Shown here: one piece after another, positions 1-6,854 of the stretch
Position numbering within the stretch: position 1 is the first letter of the stretch
How the letters are laid out: each line of letters starts with the position of its first letter
DNA from: Chlorobiota bacterium
GTDB taxonomy: Bacteria > Bacteroidota > Ignavibacteria > Ignavibacteriales > Ignavibacteriaceae
Assembly: GCA_008363265.1 (NCBI GenBank)
Contig: RHKR01000028.1
Location: 1-11,857 of the forward strand
Length of the DNA stretch: 11,857 nucleotides
Direction: 5' to 3'
Position numbers and translations under genes: made by a program
The notes under the pieces: model-generated
The model's input: the letters and a program-made list of their open reading frames with translations, nothing else
What the model was told of the DNA's origin: nothing
Databases searched by the model: none

Positions 1-1777
1 ACTCACCCGTTAACACGCGTGAAAGACCGCTTGTAAACCGGTAAAGTCCGCTTTTTCGCCCCGTTATCAACCTCACGACAAAAAGAAACGGAAATAAGAA
101 AATCAAGATAAAAAGGGAAAAGAGAAAATCAAAGGATTTCTTTATAACCCGGTGAAGCGGAAGGCCGATATTGTAGTTAACTTCGAATAGCTGGATCTCA
201 TTAAGGATCGAAACTTCAGATTTACTTACCATGAAATCACTCTCACCACCGGTTATCTGGAACTCAACGTTTTCACGCCGGCAGGCGGCAACAATTCCGA
301 TTATCGCGTTGTAACTCAGCTCACCGGTGGTAAAAATTACCTCCTCTATCCCCCGCTCCCTGATCACACGTATAATATTATCCAGACTTCCGATAACCTC
401 AAAACCCTCGATCCTCTCCCCGATCTGAATGCGTTTTGTTCCGATAAGTCCCGCTATCCTCGAACCTCCTTTTTTCTTCAGGAGCTTGTTCGCAAGTCTT
501 ATCGCCTCCTCGCCTGTACCGACTATCGCAGCCTTCTTCCGGAATGAAACATCACCCGAAACCCCGGCTTTGAACCACAATTTCGCGAATATCCTCCATC
601 CGCCGAGTGTGAACGGCAGCGTGAAGTAGAGTATCAGAACCACTCCACGGGAAAATGCATAGTCCTTGAAGAAGAACGTGAGTGAGGTTATCACAAAAAA
701 TCCCGTGATCACTGCCCCGAATGTTCTCAGCACCGAGAGCCGGTCTTTTTTGTAAACCGAGAGCACTGCGGATGTAAACAGATGAACCAGAACCGGAATG
801 GTGTAAATTACCGGTATACCATAATCAGGGATGCCGGTCTCCCACTTCTTGTACCTGGTGTAAACCTCAACCGCGAACATCATCGTGAGATTATAAAACA
901 GCATATCCATAAGCAGGGAAACGATAACAAGCTTTTTCTTACCAAGAAACGCCAGCATTTCCCTGAAAAATATTGCCGAGCGGAGGAACAGAAGCAGAAA
1001 CCATGAACCGGAATAATACTTCTTTACAAAGATGTGCATCGCCTCGTAGAACACCTTCACTTCATTAAGGTTGCTTCTTTTTGTGCTCTCCCCTTTATAA
1101 TGGATGATCTCGGTTGAGTGAACGTAATAGACTTTATATCCAGCCTTGTTCACCCTGTAACAGAGGTCCAGGTCTTCACCGTACATGAAGAAGGTCTCAT
1201 CGAGTCCGCCGGTCTTTTCATACACTTCCCGTTTGAACATCATAAACGCGCCCGAAATGGCATCAACTGCATACGTCTTGTTCTCATCAAGGTAGGTGAG
1301 ATTATAACGGGCGAAAAGAGGGCTTTTAGGGAAAAGTGTTGAGAGCCCGGTCACCTTCGTAAATGATGCCCAGGGCCCCGGGAACCCGCGCCTGCAGGCG
1401 AGTTGAAGTGTACCGTCGGTGTTCAGAAGTTTACACCCCGCCATTCCCGCATCCGGTGTTGCCTCGAAGAAATCGATCATCTTTTCAAATGTGTCTTCTT
1501 TCACAAGAGTGTCAGGATTCAGGAGGAGGAGATATTTCCCGGTGGATTCTTTGAGCCCAAGGTTATTGGCCTTGCTGAAACCGAGATTCCGGGAGTTTAC
1601 GATCAGCTTTACCCATGGATATTTCTGCCGGATGAGTTCAATACTTCCATCGTCAGAGGCATTGTCAACTATGATCACTTCAGTCGATATCTTCTTTGAA
1701 GCACTCTTAATCGACTCAAGCAGGTTCTGGATGAACTCCTTTACATTATAGTTGACAATTATTATCGAGAGGTCCAC
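1..1777 (-). CDS. GT2 glycosyltransferase fused to a polyprenyl sugar-transferase-like membrane module (3' end beyond window)
   Basis: The reading frame is open for 592 codons from a GTG at 1777 to the left edge. The GTG lies 12 bases after the previous gene's TAA, which is in frame, so no earlier start is possible; an AGGG stands just upstream. Residues 1-250 are a GT2 domain: SIIIVNYN (4-11), VDNASDDGS (37-45), the metal-binding NPDT (87-90), GEDLDL (200-205). Residues about 258-396 hold four or five hydrophobic segments. Residues 413-510 look like the Rossmann-type domain of polyprenyl glycosylphosphotransferases (AAIVGTGEEA, 416-425). Residues 545-571 match the membrane hairpin of that family (K-x2-FD-x3-S, then a proline). 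Soon after comes GLSRVLTGE (584-592), which resembles the family's late WNVxKGE motif, so the usual catalytic stretch seems absent. Likely role: adding a sugar to a lipid-linked glycan at the inner membrane. The fusion is seen; loss of transferase activity is inferred. Confidence 0.85.
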   Translation of the reverse strand, partial: MDLSIIIVNYNVKEFIQNLLESIKSASKKISTEVIIVDNASDDGSIELIRQKYPWVKLIVNSRNLGFSKANNLGLKESTGKYLLLLNPDTLVKEDTFEKMIDFFEATPDAGMAGCKLLNTDGTLQLACRRGFPGPWASFTKVTGLSTLFPKSPLFARYNLTYLDENKTYAVDAISGAFMMFKREVYEKTGGLDETFFMYGEDLDLCYRVNKAGYKVYYVHSTEIIHYKGESTKRSNLNEVKVFYEAMHIFVKKYYSGSWFLLLFLRSAIFFREMLAFLGKKKLVIVSLLMDMLFYNLTMMFAVEVYTRYKKWETGIPDYGIPVIYTIPVLVHLFTSAVLSVYKKDRLSVLRTFGAVITGFFVITSLTFFFKDYAFSRGVVLILYFTLPFTLGGWRIFAKLWFKAGVSGDVSFRKKAAIVGTGEEAIRLANKLLKKKGGSRIAGLIGTKRIQIGERIEGFEVIGSLDNIIRVIRERGIEEVIFTTGELSYNAIIGIVAACRRENVEFQITGGESDFMVSKSEVSILNEIQLFEVNYNIGLPLHRVIKKSFDFLFSLFILIFLFPFLFVVRLITGRKSGLYRFTSGLSRVLTGE

Positions 1778-1789
1778 AGTAGATCGCCC

Positions 1790-2512
1790 TTAGAGCGTCC
1801 CGAACAAACTTTTGAACCGGAGCTTCCAGACCATGAAAACCGCCTCATAGACGATCTTTTTCGACATCTTTGATGTACCCTGAAAACGGTCGAAAAAGAT
1901 TATCGGTATCTCATCAAGCTTGAACCCCTTCTTCCAGGCTTTGAAGTTCATCTCGATCTGGAAGGCGTAGCCATTCGACTGGATCTTGTCGAGATCGATC
2001 GACTTAAGCACTTCAACCTTGAAGCATTTGTAGCCACCCGTGGCGTCCTTTATCGGAAGTCCTGTGATGAACCTTGTGTACCAGTTGGCGAAGTAGCTGA
2101 GCAATAGCCTCTTCATCGGCCAGTTGATCACATTCACCCCGGTGAGGTAACGGCTTCCGATCACGAGATCGGCAGGACCGATCTTTTCCAAAAACTTTGG
2201 AACGAGGTTTGGATCATGTGAAAAATCGGCATCCATCTCGAAGACGTAATCGTATCCGTTGTCGATGGCGTACTTGAACCCGGCGCAGTATGCCGTACCA
2301 AGGCCCATCTTGCCTGCCCTTCTGAGGATGTGTATCTTTTCGTTCAGCTCCGCCTGCTGCTGGACGTATTCTCCTGTCCCGTCGGGTGAATTGTCGTCCA
2401 CCACAAGGACGTGGAGCCCTTCAACCCCAAGGCTAAAAAGCACGGGGAGGAGGTTTTCGATATTCTCTCTCTCATTGTAGGTGGGCACTATAATTAATGT
2501 CTTCTTATCCAT
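1790..2512 (-). CDS. Polyprenol-phosphate hexose synthase, DPM1-like GT2 (polyprenol monophosphomannose synthase type)
   Basis: A 240-residue GT2 enzyme of the dolichol-phosphate mannosyltransferase type. It moves mannose or glucose from its nucleotide sugar to polyprenyl phosphate on the cytoplasmic face of the membrane. Motifs seen: IIVPTYNERENI (7-18), the nucleotide-binding VVDDNSPDGTG (37-47), the metal site MDADFSHDP (93-101), GSRY (119-122), GGYKCF (159-164), and FDRFQGTSKMS (207-217), which is typical of DPM1. There is no C-terminal membrane domain, so this is the soluble, single-domain form. It starts 22 bases after the sugar transferase upstream and is followed 12 bases later by the fusion glycosyltransferase, so it is translated within the polysaccharide operon. 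Its product would feed a membrane (GT-C type) transferase, which is not in this window. Mannose versus glucose cannot be decided from the sequence. Confidence 0.88.
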   Translation of the reverse strand: MDKKTLIIVPTYNERENIENLLPVLFSLGVEGLHVLVVDDNSPDGTGEYVQQQAELNEKIHILRRAGKMGLGTAYCAGFKYAIDNGYDYVFEMDADFSHDPNLVPKFLEKIGPADLVIGSRYLTGVNVINWPMKRLLLSYFANWYTRFITGLPIKDATGGYKCFKVEVLKSIDLDKIQSNGYAFQIEMNFKAWKKGFKLDEIPIIFFDRFQGTSKMSKKIVYEAVFMVWKLRFKSLFGTL

Positions 2513-2534
2513 ATGTAATCCGTTTTTCGGGGCG

Positions 2535-3938
2535 TTAATCGTAATGTCCTTTGCCGAACAGCACTACAAATACCGTTCTGAACAGAATCTTTATGTCGGT
2601 TTTAAGCGACATGTTCTCAATATAGAAGAGGTCGAACTGAAGTTTTGTTTTTACATCTTCTATGTTTTCATCATACTTGTGCTTCACCTGGGCCCAACCG
2701 GTTATTCCGGGCCTCACGCGAAGTCTTCTTTTGTAATAGGGAATCTCCTTGGCCAACTGCTCAACGAAGAAGGGGCGCTCCGGCCTGGGGCCTACGAGAC
2801 TCATTTCGCCTTTGAATACATTCCAGATCTGGGGCAGCTCATCGATCCTCACCCTCCGGATGAATTTCCCCACCCGTGTAATGCGGGGGTCATCCTTGGT
2901 CGACCAGATCGGCCCGGTTCTTTTTTCAGCATCCTGATACATTGAGCGGAACTTGTAAACCTTGAAAACTTTTCCGTTAAGTCCGCTTCTCTCCTGTTTA
3001 TAGATCACTGGCCCCTTGCTGTCGATCTTTATCGCGATGGAAGTGGCTATTAATACAGGCGCCGCGAGAATGAGCATGATGAAAGAAACCACCACATCGA
3101 TCACCCTTTTGGCGGCGCGCTCCCACTCGGTCATTAACTGAGGGTTGATATCGATCAACGGGAACCCGTAGAGTTGCATCGTGCGAGCCTGTCCACTGAG
3201 TATCTCGTAGAGGTCCGGAATGATCTTGAGCCTCACATCCTTGTTCTCACACCGGGAGATTATCTCGATCAAAAGGTCGTCATGCTGCCTGCTGACAGAA
3301 AGCACAACTTCCTTAACCCCAAGCCTGTCAATTATGTCCTCAATTTCGTTAACCCTGCCGATAACTTTAACTCCGTTGTACTCCTTATCGAGGTTCTCCT
3401 CTTTTATGGCCACGTAGGCGATAACATCAATTCCGAGAGCGGGATGCGAATTTATCTGATCGTGGATCTCCCTCGCGCGGTCGTTGAAGCCTACTATAAC
3501 TGCTTTTTTCCTGCCGATACCCTTGATCAGAAGCTTTCTCTGAACTGATCGTAGCAGCAGTCTTCCGGTTATGGTCAAACTGACCATCAGACCCCAGTAA
3601 ATAAAAATAAGGAATCTGTTCCCCTTGCTTTCACCGGTTCCGGTATCATCTATGAAGATCGCGAAAAAGAGGATGAAAGTACCCCAGAATGTGGTCTTGA
3701 CAAGTGAAAATATCTCATCGAACCTGCTCAGCGCGAACCAGGTGCGGTACATTCCGAAAAAGACAAAAAGCAACAGCCAGTAGAAAAAGATCACCAGCAT
3801 CGGGATCAGGAACCCCGGTTCGGTGAACTGCGCGAAAATGCCTGACTCGTTCCGGATGAAGAAATATATCACCCACGCGAGATTTATCGTCACGAAGTCA
3901 GCGGCAATTAGTAAAAACTTTTCCTGTCTCTTGTTCAA
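2535..3938 (-). CDS. Undecaprenyl-phosphate sugar-1-phosphate transferase (polyprenyl glycosylphosphotransferase, WbaP/WcaJ type)
   Basis: A 467-residue initiating enzyme of exopolysaccharide or O-antigen synthesis. It transfers a hexose-1-phosphate from a nucleotide sugar to undecaprenyl phosphate. Layout: N-terminal membrane helices (about 8-28, 44-63, 84-98, 110-127), a Rossmann-like domain (145-245, AVIVGFNDRAREI), then the catalytic bacterial sugar-transferase domain (275-467). The catalytic domain is complete: membrane hairpin KRVIDVVVSF (277-286) with P294, KFRSM (329-333), the acidic pair D366-E367 in RIDELPQIWN, SLVGPRPE (380-387) and RPGITGWAQV (409-418). The start is a TTG whose last two bases join the upstream gene's TGA (TTGA overlap), implying translational coupling; no ATG occurs in the seven codons upstream. 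Length and domains are normal for the family. The sugar is unknown: glucose or galactose are the usual ones. Confidence 0.92.
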   Translation of the reverse strand: MNKRQEKFLLIAADFVTINLAWVIYFFIRNESGIFAQFTEPGFLIPMLVIFFYWLLLFVFFGMYRTWFALSRFDEIFSLVKTTFWGTFILFFAIFIDDTGTGESKGNRFLIFIYWGLMVSLTITGRLLLRSVQRKLLIKGIGRKKAVIVGFNDRAREIHDQINSHPALGIDVIAYVAIKEENLDKEYNGVKVIGRVNEIEDIIDRLGVKEVVLSVSRQHDDLLIEIISRCENKDVRLKIIPDLYEILSGQARTMQLYGFPLIDINPQLMTEWERAAKRVIDVVVSFIMLILAAPVLIATSIAIKIDSKGPVIYKQERSGLNGKVFKVYKFRSMYQDAEKRTGPIWSTKDDPRITRVGKFIRRVRIDELPQIWNVFKGEMSLVGPRPERPFFVEQLAKEIPYYKRRLRVRPGITGWAQVKHKYDENIEDVKTKLQFDLFYIENMSLKTDIKILFRTVFVVLFGKGHYD

Positions 3939-4879
3939 TTTCTTTGGTCTTTGTTCTTCTTCAGTGGTTTCGACTCATCAAGTCTGCGTAATCCAAGCAT
4001 AAAGGCAAGTCCTGTTGAGTACCCGCCCCAGATCGCCTTGAGGGCCTCTCCTTTTTCATTCGATCCCCTGATGATCGCGACAGATTTCAACATTGTGATC
4101 GCTGTTGAATAGAGTATAACATAAAGTTTCGCCAACGGATTGTGGTTCCTGAATATCAGAAAACGGTTCCGGGTGAAATAATAATGATACAGTACCGAGT
4201 ATTCTTCGAACGTTTTCCCCGCGCCCGACTGGTGATACATCACCGCTTTTGGAGCGTAAACTATTCTGAATTTCCTGTTCACCTTCAATGAGAAATCGAG
4301 GTCCTCGAAATACATGAAGAAGAATTCGCTCATGAATCCTGTGGTTTCAAAAACTTCCCGTTTAATAAGCAGACATGCACCCTCGGCATGAGTGATATCT
4401 TCCTCTTCATTTCTGTTCGTTCCCGCGTCCGTTCCTTTTCCGAGGGATACGTTTCCGCATCGGTAAAAGATATATCTGCTTCCAGCGCAGTAAATTTTAT
4501 CCCTCTCATCAAGATAGAGAACCTTCGGTGAAACAATACCGATCCGGGTATCCTTTTCAGCAACTTTCACGAGTTCTGAAATGGTGCTGCCCGAAAATTC
4601 GGTGTCGTTGTTTACATAAAGAACGTAATCGGCGTTATTCTTAAGCGCGTACCTGGCACCTGTATTCATTCCGCCGGCATATCCTGAGTTTTCTTCATTC
4701 AGGATAACGGGAATATCCTTCAACTCATCCTTTAACTTCCGGCCACTTCCGTCAGGGGAGGCGTTGTCAACCACTACGGGGAACACCGAACCGTGATCTT
4801 CCCTAAGAATGCTGTTGACACAATTTATCGTGTCTTCGTAGCCGTTGTAATTCAGTATAACCGCGTAAACCTTTTTCAA
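3935..4879 (-). CDS. GT2 family glycosyltransferase (rhamnosyltransferase-like), second of a tandem pair
   Basis: A 314-residue inverting GT2 glycosyltransferase that probably adds one sugar to a lipid-linked surface glycan. Motifs: YAVILNYNGYEDT (5-17), VDNASPDGSG (37-46), ENSGYAGGMN (63-72), the metal site VNNDT (89-93), and FFFMYFEDLDFSLK (186-199) that carries the probable catalytic acidic residues, followed by H216. The C-terminal part (about 250-300) has one or two hydrophobic or amphipathic segments that could anchor it to the membrane. The start is TTG at 4879: an in-frame TAA (the stop of the gene before) lies four codons upstream, so no other start fits. Nine bases separate the two genes, and its end overlaps the sugar-transferase gene by 4 bases. 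The donor and acceptor cannot be read from the sequence. Confidence 0.88.
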   Translation of the reverse strand: MKKVYAVILNYNGYEDTINCVNSILREDHGSVFPVVVDNASPDGSGRKLKDELKDIPVILNEENSGYAGGMNTGARYALKNNADYVLYVNNDTEFSGSTISELVKVAEKDTRIGIVSPKVLYLDERDKIYCAGSRYIFYRCGNVSLGKGTDAGTNRNEEEDITHAEGACLLIKREVFETTGFMSEFFFMYFEDLDFSLKVNRKFRIVYAPKAVMYHQSGAGKTFEEYSVLYHYYFTRNRFLIFRNHNPLAKLYVILYSTAITMLKSVAIIRGSNEKGEALKAIWGGYSTGLAFMLGLRRLDESKPLKKNKDQRN

Positions 4880-4888
4880 ACCGGCCGG

Positions 4889-5812
4889 TTATCCCTCTGT
4901 TATCTCTTTAAGCATGGTTCCCCTGCCGGCACCGAGTTCGTGATTGAAGTAATCAGAAAGCGCGGCCCTCGCAACCTTGGCAAATGGTTTGTTGACGAAC
5001 GACCATACCATGATCTTCAACGAGATCACCGATGAAAAATAGAGCGCCGTTACCAGGCGAATTAACCCTGTGTTCATCTTGTTGTTCAGCAAAAACCTGT
5101 TCCTGACCGAGTAATAGAGTTTAAGCGGACTCTCCTTCTCACCCAGCACCTTGTGATAGATTACCGCATTCGGCTGGTACAGGAGCTTGAAACCGTGTGA
5201 CCTGATCCTCGCGGAAAATTCTATGTCGTCAAGGTACATGAAAAAATCTTCATCCTCAAAGCCGGTTCTGGCGAGGTGGTCGGTACGGAAGAGGATCATG
5301 CACCCGGTCAGAAAATCGGTCTCAACAAGCTTTCTAACCGAGCGCTGTTCGACTGGAAGCCCTTTGTCGATATGGATCGCGAGGCCACGCCATTTTATCA
5401 TCCTTCCGTTGCCGAACCAGATCGTTTTTCTGTCATGCTCGGCAAGAATGAGCCCTCCGACCCCTGCGGCATCCATGTGGTCCTCCATCGCGTTAACGAG
5501 TTCTGTCAGAAAGTCAGGTTCAACAAGCGTGTCATTGTTCAAAACCAGCATATAAGCGGGATTCAACTTGGCCGCTTCCCTGAACCCTCTGTTTATTCCT
5601 CCTGTGTAACCAAGATTCCTCTCGGTTACATAAAGATCAAGTTCCGGAAACTTTTCCCGAAAGACCGCAACCGAATCGTCTGTCGATGAATTATCAACGA
5701 TCAGTATCCTGTAGTTCGTATAATCGATCCGTTTTAACGATTCAATACATTCCACCGTGTCCTTCGCCCCGTTGTAGTTGAGCATTATTATCACGGTAAG
5801 GGGTTGTGCCAT
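4889..5812 (-). CDS. GT2 family glycosyltransferase (rhamnosyltransferase-like), first gene of the polysaccharide operon
   Basis: A 307-residue GT2 enzyme with the same plan as the gene after it: VIIMLNYNGAKDT (7-19), VDNSSTDDS (39-47), ERNLGYTGGINRG (64-76), the metal site LNNDT (91-95), FFMYLDDIEFSAR (190-202) and H220. The C-terminal end (DYFNHELGAGRG, 287-298) is a tail often seen in rhamnosyltransferase-like GT2 proteins. A hydrophobic stretch lies near 250-271. The ATG at 5812 is preceded by AT-rich DNA and no clear Shine-Dalgarno site. Being first after a divergent intergenic region, it probably marks the start of the transcript for the whole minus-strand polysaccharide block. Sugar specificity cannot be assigned. 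It shares motifs and layout with its neighbour and probably arose by an old tandem duplication. Confidence 0.88.
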   Translation of the reverse strand: MAQPLTVIIMLNYNGAKDTVECIESLKRIDYTNYRILIVDNSSTDDSVAVFREKFPELDLYVTERNLGYTGGINRGFREAAKLNPAYMLVLNNDTLVEPDFLTELVNAMEDHMDAAGVGGLILAEHDRKTIWFGNGRMIKWRGLAIHIDKGLPVEQRSVRKLVETDFLTGCMILFRTDHLARTGFEDEDFFMYLDDIEFSARIRSHGFKLLYQPNAVIYHKVLGEKESPLKLYYSVRNRFLLNNKMNTGLIRLVTALYFSSVISLKIMVWSFVNKPFAKVARAALSDYFNHELGAGRGTMLKEITEG

Positions 5813-5843
5813 TCGTCTTTCGAAATTAATAAAAAAGAAACTT

Positions 5844-5872
5844 TAAATATACAGAATTCCGCAATGTGGAAA
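5844..5872 (-). promoter_or_regulatory. Candidate promoter of the glycosyltransferase operon
   Basis: On the minus strand TATATTTA (5844-5851) is close to the Bacteroidota -7 consensus TAnnTTTG, with the final G replaced by A. A TTTC (5869-5872) lies 17 bases upstream, near where the -33 element is expected. The position, 32 bases before the ATG at 5812, is reasonable. An imperfect 15-base inverted repeat (5857-5871) fills the spacer. This is pattern matching by eye only; the phylum, and so the right consensus, is not certain. Confidence 0.35.
5857..5871. repeat. Imperfect 15-base inverted repeat in the divergent intergenic region
   Basis: TTCCGCAATGTGGAA reads TTCC...GGAA with CA...TG inside, one G/T mismatch and a central A. 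It lies in the 177-base gap between the divergent genes and overlaps the candidate promoter spacer of the glycosyltransferase operon, where an operator could sit. It is short and may be chance. Confidence 0.3.
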
Positions 5873-5927
5873 CTTTTCCCCATTATAACTTCGGCCCTCC
5901 ATCCCCACCCGGCGTGCCAGACATAAA

Positions 5928-5956
5928 TTGACCCGAGGTTCTGAAGTGCCTGTACA
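5928..5956 (+). promoter_or_regulatory. Candidate sigma-70-like promoter for the secreted-protein/CBS-like pair
   Basis: TTGACC (5928-5933) is followed 17 bases later by TGTACA (5951-5956), with the GTG start at 5990 about 33 bases further on. The first hexamer is good and the second is weak. No clear Shine-Dalgarno site precedes the GTG. Weak support; the true element could be elsewhere in 5880-5985. Confidence 0.25.
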
Positions 5957-5989
5957 TTAAATTGCATCCTTAAATAAATTCTATTCTGA

Positions 5990-6835
5990 GTGAAACTGAA
6001 CTTAATTCTCATCGTCTTCTGTCTGCTTTTTGTCCCGGCTGGTGTTCTGGCACAGGGGTTTGTTGTGGTTATTTCCTCCGATTACAACAGGGCGGCACTT
6101 CAGGAAAAATTTGAAGAAGCACAGCGGGACGGACTTAATCCTGACATCCTCGACATGAAGTTGCGGAAAGGAGTGGTTTACCGTGTTTGCACAGGATTCT
6201 ACTCTGACATTAATGCCGCTGTTGACCTCTGGGACCGGCTCCGCCAGCAGGAGAAATACAAGGATGTCTGGGTACTTCCCATTCCTGAGAATTATATGAT
6301 CAAGATGCCGGAGATCAACAGGGAAGAGTTCGCAATGATTTACAACGATATTGCTGACAGGATTAACAAAAAGGATTACGCGGGCCTCAACCGTTACATC
6401 AATCCGGCTTACGGATTCTATGTGATGATCAACCCCGGTTCCTCGTTCCTGCCGGTCTATCTCGACAGCATCCCGACGGATATCGAAGAAATCTTCGCCA
6501 CAGGAGTGTTCATTTACTTCGATGATCAGACAGGATTCACAGCAGGCAACATAATGTTCGGTGAACTCCCCGAGTACAATTGTGAAACAGGTGAATGGTC
6601 GGCTGAAGGGTGCTTTGTACAGGGAGTAAAAACCTACAGCAGGATTAGCCGGTGGGAGTATTCACTCCTCGAATATGACGACTGGGATGATGATTCGGTT
6701 CAGAAACTGCGTCAGGCAGAAAGCAAGATCATCCTAAGAACAGTAAATACAAATGGATTTGAAATAGATTTTGCCTTCGAGAACGGCAAGTGGTACATCG
6801 CCGCGTTCGATCTGGCGACTGACTGCAACCAGTAA
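5990..6835 (+). CDS. Secreted protein with SPOR-like N-terminal domain, function unknown
   Basis: A 281-residue protein starting at GTG. Residues 1-21 form a clear Sec signal peptide (MKLN, a hydrophobic core, then VLA before Q22), so the mature protein is exported; there is no lipobox cysteine, which argues against a lipoprotein. Residues 23-98 resemble a SPOR-type fold: a VVVISSDYNRAALQEKFEEA strand-helix unit, then YRVCTGFYSDINAAVDLWDRL (64-84), the repeat of that pattern usual in SPOR domains, which bind denuded peptidoglycan glycans. Residues 110-281 are not recognised. They start with a helix (REEFAMIYNDIADRI, 111-125) and end with strands and NGKWYIAAFDL (265-275), a pattern compatible with an NTF2-like fold, but this is a guess. 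Four cysteines lie in the mature chain (67, 198, 208, 279). The CBS-like gene starts 19 bases later, so the two are likely co-transcribed. Confidence 0.8.
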   Translation: MKLNLILIVFCLLFVPAGVLAQGFVVVISSDYNRAALQEKFEEAQRDGLNPDILDMKLRKGVVYRVCTGFYSDINAAVDLWDRLRQQEKYKDVWVLPIPENYMIKMPEINREEFAMIYNDIADRINKKDYAGLNRYINPAYGFYVMINPGSSFLPVYLDSIPTDIEEIFATGVFIYFDDQTGFTAGNIMFGELPEYNCETGEWSAEGCFVQGVKTYSRISRWEYSLLEYDDWDDDSVQKLRQAESKIILRTVNTNGFEIDFAFENGKWYIAAFDLATDCNQ

Positions 6836-6854
6836 TTTAAACGGATAATTTAAG

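Noticed and set aside
429..1751. Several plus-strand open frames of 60-110 codons
   Set aside because: They lie antisense to the long minus-strand glycosyltransferase fusion, whose frame is open for all 592 codons and carries clear GT2 motifs; the plus-strand products show no family features.
1..1777. Possible frameshift or pseudogene in the glycosyltransferase at the left edge
   Set aside because: Codon-by-codon reading from 1777 to position 2 gives exactly 592 sense codons with domains in sensible order, so there is no frame break; it is only cut by the window edge.
2481..2945. 154-codon plus-strand open frame
   Set aside because: It is antisense to the conserved catalytic domain of the sugar transferase and resembles no protein family.
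5276..5689. 137-codon plus-strand open frame
   Set aside because: It is a shadow of the first GT2 gene, covering its conserved metal-binding and catalytic motifs on the other strand.
5791..6012. 73-codon minus-strand open frame across the divergent region
   Set aside because: It overlaps the start of the GT2 gene and the signal-peptide codons of the secreted protein, has no ribosome site and no recognisable features.
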